This document shows positions 5,909 through 7,443 of a stretch of DNA of 7,443 nucleotides, in pieces. The position numbers and the translations under genes were made by a program. Location of the stretch: contig URWA01000048.1 in the NCBI GenBank assembly GCA_900551445.1, positions 1 to 7,443 on the forward strand. Reading direction: 5' to 3'. The notes beneath the pieces are model-generated. The model searched no databases and was not told the origin of the DNA. It saw only the letters and a list, made by a program, of their open reading frames with translations. Origin of the DNA: an uncultured Bacteroides sp. GTDB lineage: Bacteria > Bacteroidota > Bacteroidia > Bacteroidales > Bacteroidaceae. Numbering within the stretch: the stretch's first letter is position 1; each line of letters starts with the position of its first letter.

Positions 5909-7078
5909 ATGCTGACACAAATCATAAATGGCCATATTCTCACTCCGCAAGGATGGATGAAAGACGGCTCCGTACTCATCAGTGACGGAAAAATTCTAGA
6001 AGTAACCAACAGTGACCTGGCCGTCATCGGCGCCACTGTCATTGATGCCAAAGGCATGTATATTGTCCCGGGCTTCGTAAGCATGCATGCTCACGGGGGT
6101 GGCGGACACGATTTCACAGAAGGAACTCCCGAAGCGTTTCAGGAAGCCACACAGGCACACCTGAAACACGGTGCGACTTCCATTTTCCCTACTCTTTCTT
6201 CTACCTGCTTCGAAAATATCCGACAGGCAGTGAACACGTGTGAAGAATTGATGAAAGAAGAAGGAAGCATCATCCAGGGATTGCACATCGAAGGTCCATA
6301 CTTGAATAAAAAAATGGCCGGTACACAGTGGGAAGAATTTATCAAAGATCCTGATCCGGAAGAATACATCCCTCTGATCGAGAGTACACAATGCATCAAA
6401 CGCTGGGATATCAGTCCCGAGTTGCCGGGAGCACATGATTTTGCCCGATACACTACTTCAAAAGGTATACTGACTGCCATCACGCATACTGAAGCTGAAT
6501 ATCCGGAAATCAAAGCTGCCTTTGAAGCCGGCTTCACCCACGCAGCACATTTCTACAATGCCATGCCGGGATTCCACAAACGTCGTGAATACAAATACGA
6601 AGGTACTGTAGAGAGTGTGTATCTGACCGACGGGATGAGTGTAGAAGTGATTGCCGATGGTATTCATCTGCCTGCCACTATCCTGAAACTGGTGTACAAA
6701 TTGAAAGGTGTAGAGCAGACCTGCCTAGTAACTGATGCCCTGAAATATGCCGCATATACAGGAGAACCCATCAACGACCCAAGATACATCATTGAAAACG
6801 GGGTATGCAAACTGGCCGACCATTCCTCTTTAGCTGGAAGTTTGGCAACTATGGATACGCTGATTCAAACCATGGTGAAGAAGGCAGCTATACCTTTAGC
6901 TGATGCTGTACGAATGGCTTCTGAAACTCCTGCCAACCTGATTGGTATCGGCGCGCATAAAGGTACGTTACAAAAGGGAAAGGATGCAGATATCGTCATC
7001 CTAGACAAAGATATCAATGTCAGATGTGTCTTCTCCGGTGGAAAGATTGTAGAAGGCACAAACACGATGATTCACTAA
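5909..7078 (+). CDS. nagA: N-acetylglucosamine-6-phosphate deacetylase, copy 2
   Basis: This 389-residue amidohydrolase is the second member of the tandem NagA pair. It starts 21 bases after copy 1 ends, so it is co-transcribed. About 263 of 388 aligned positions match copy 1, without gaps except at the last residue. It keeps His60/His62 (HAHGGGG), Glu128 in the standard LHIEGPYLN, His193 (THT), His214 (HFYNAM), His253 (ADGIH), Asp276 (TDA) and LAGS. Unlike copy 1 it has the normal Pro130 and PGF, making it the more canonical enzyme. Differences cluster around residues 101-130 and 281-290 and in the C-terminal strand. Both probably deacetylate GlcNAc-6-phosphate, but one may favour a related N-acetyl sugar phosphate; this is inference. 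A strong terminator follows. Confidence 0.94.
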   Translation: MLTQIINGHILTPQGWMKDGSVLISDGKILEVTNSDLAVIGATVIDAKGMYIVPGFVSMHAHGGGGHDFTEGTPEAFQEATQAHLKHGATSIFPTLSSTCFENIRQAVNTCEELMKEEGSIIQGLHIEGPYLNKKMAGTQWEEFIKDPDPEEYIPLIESTQCIKRWDISPELPGAHDFARYTTSKGILTAITHTEAEYPEIKAAFEAGFTHAAHFYNAMPGFHKRREYKYEGTVESVYLTDGMSVEVIADGIHLPATILKLVYKLKGVEQTCLVTDALKYAAYTGEPINDPRYIIENGVCKLADHSSLAGSLATMDTLIQTMVKKAAIPLADAVRMASETPANLIGIGAHKGTLQKGKDADIVILDKDINVRCVFSGGKIVEGTNTMIH

Positions 7079-7110
7079 CCTAACCTAATTATATTATAGA
7101 AATCAATCGT

Positions 7111-7143
7111 AAAACTCTGGGCTGCGAAGTCCGGAGTTTTTTT
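7111..7143 (+). terminator. Intrinsic terminator of the nagA operon
   Basis: Bases 7111-7123 and 7128-7140 form a 13-bp stem, including two G:T wobbles, closed by a GCGA (GNRA) tetraloop. It ends in seven T (7137-7143), part of which pair in the stem base. It lies 32 bases after the second nagA stop codon. Confidence 0.9.
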
Positions 7144-7443
7144 ATCTCTGAACTATATCCACTTTTTGAAGGCTCCTAATTTTTCTATCACCCGATTACA
7201 GGAAATATCTACACAAGAAGTTCCTACAAGAGCCCCTTCAGGCACAAGATTTCTGCACCTTCCATACCCAATCCTTAAAAGCGTCAAAAGATTGCCGAGA
7301 AGGCTTTAAAACAGTGTCTGGAGAGGCTACAAGCTTTAGAAGCCGGATAGAAGAGACACAAGTTTCCCAATATTCGCCCGTCAGCCGAAAATTGCTTCAG
7401 CAGGCCATACCGGCAGTTCTGGCATCTTCCAGAAAATACACAT
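7144..7443. other. 300-base tail without an intact gene, coding-like composition
   Basis: No ORF with a start codon and useful length is visible on either strand. Yet GC is about 46% over 7201-7440, close to the genes and far above the intergenic DNA at 4441-4720 (about 25%). Several frames are open for 40-55 codons without starts. One plus-strand frame (7279-7347) gives a helix-like stretch KRQKIAEKALKQCLERLQAL before a TAG, then stays open to the window end. This could be a decayed gene, an insertion-sequence remnant, or the flank of a gene beyond the window. I do not recognise a family. Confidence 0.35.

Larger units (their letters stand above)
4721..7078 (+). repeat. Tandem gene duplication (nagA copies 1 and 2)
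   Basis: The two nagA genes are head-to-tail paralogues of equal length. DNA similarity is uneven. A 59-base block (5363-5421 against 6551-6609), encoding the FYNAMPGFHKRREYKYEGT region, differs at only four bases, while flanking stretches have diverged far more. This indicates an old duplication with strong constraint or local gene conversion. Confidence 0.85.

Noticed and set aside
7279..7443. Transposase remnant on the plus strand
   Set aside because: The charged helix-like segment recalls transposase linkers, but no terminal inverted repeats, target duplication or DDE motif can be seen, so I do not name it as a mobile element.
1..7443. CRISPR arrays, integrase sites, phage or conjugative genes
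   Set aside because: No regularly spaced direct repeats and no such gene families are visible. The partial tRNA-Leu could in principle be an attachment site, but its 3' end is outside the window.

Overview
The window looks like chromosomal core sequence from a Bacteroidales bacterium of the Bacteroides/Phocaeicola type. The evidence is Bacteroides-style -7 promoter elements (TAnnTTTG), weak or absent Shine-Dalgarno sequences, AT-rich intergenic DNA (about 25% GC from 4441 to 4720), and protein sequences that read like Bacteroides homologues. Taxonomy is inferred from these traits, not from a search.

The left two thirds (1-4400) is on the minus strand and is read right to left. A promoter at 4405-4412 precedes yceD (DUF177), rpmF (ribosomal protein L32), fabH (beta-ketoacyl-ACP synthase III), era and der (two ribosome-assembly GTPases). 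A strong terminator follows der at 126-167. A separate tRNA-Leu(CAA) gene with its own promoter runs off the left edge. The cluster joins ribosome biogenesis (YceD, L32, Era, Der) with initiation of fatty-acid synthesis (FabH). plsX, which commonly lies between rpmF and fabH in other bacteria, is absent. Terminator-like hairpins with U-tracts lie just upstream of both fabH and era. No promoter was seen after them, so they may be attenuators within one operon.

The right third (4721-7143) is on the plus strand. It holds two tandem nagA-type N-acetylglucosamine-6-phosphate deacetylase genes, about 68% identical in protein and alignable without gaps except at the extreme C-terminus. They are 21 bases apart, share one predicted promoter and end at one strong terminator. 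Both keep the predicted binuclear metal site, but the first copy has an unusual His in place of the Pro after the metal-binding Glu. The two genes should produce glucosamine-6-phosphate in amino-sugar catabolism or cell-wall recycling.

The last 300 bases contain no intact gene but have coding-like GC (about 46%), which suggests a decayed gene. I found no clear mobile element, CRISPR array or obviously new system. This is mostly ordinary housekeeping sequence with a few regulatory and paralogue-divergence points worth checking.
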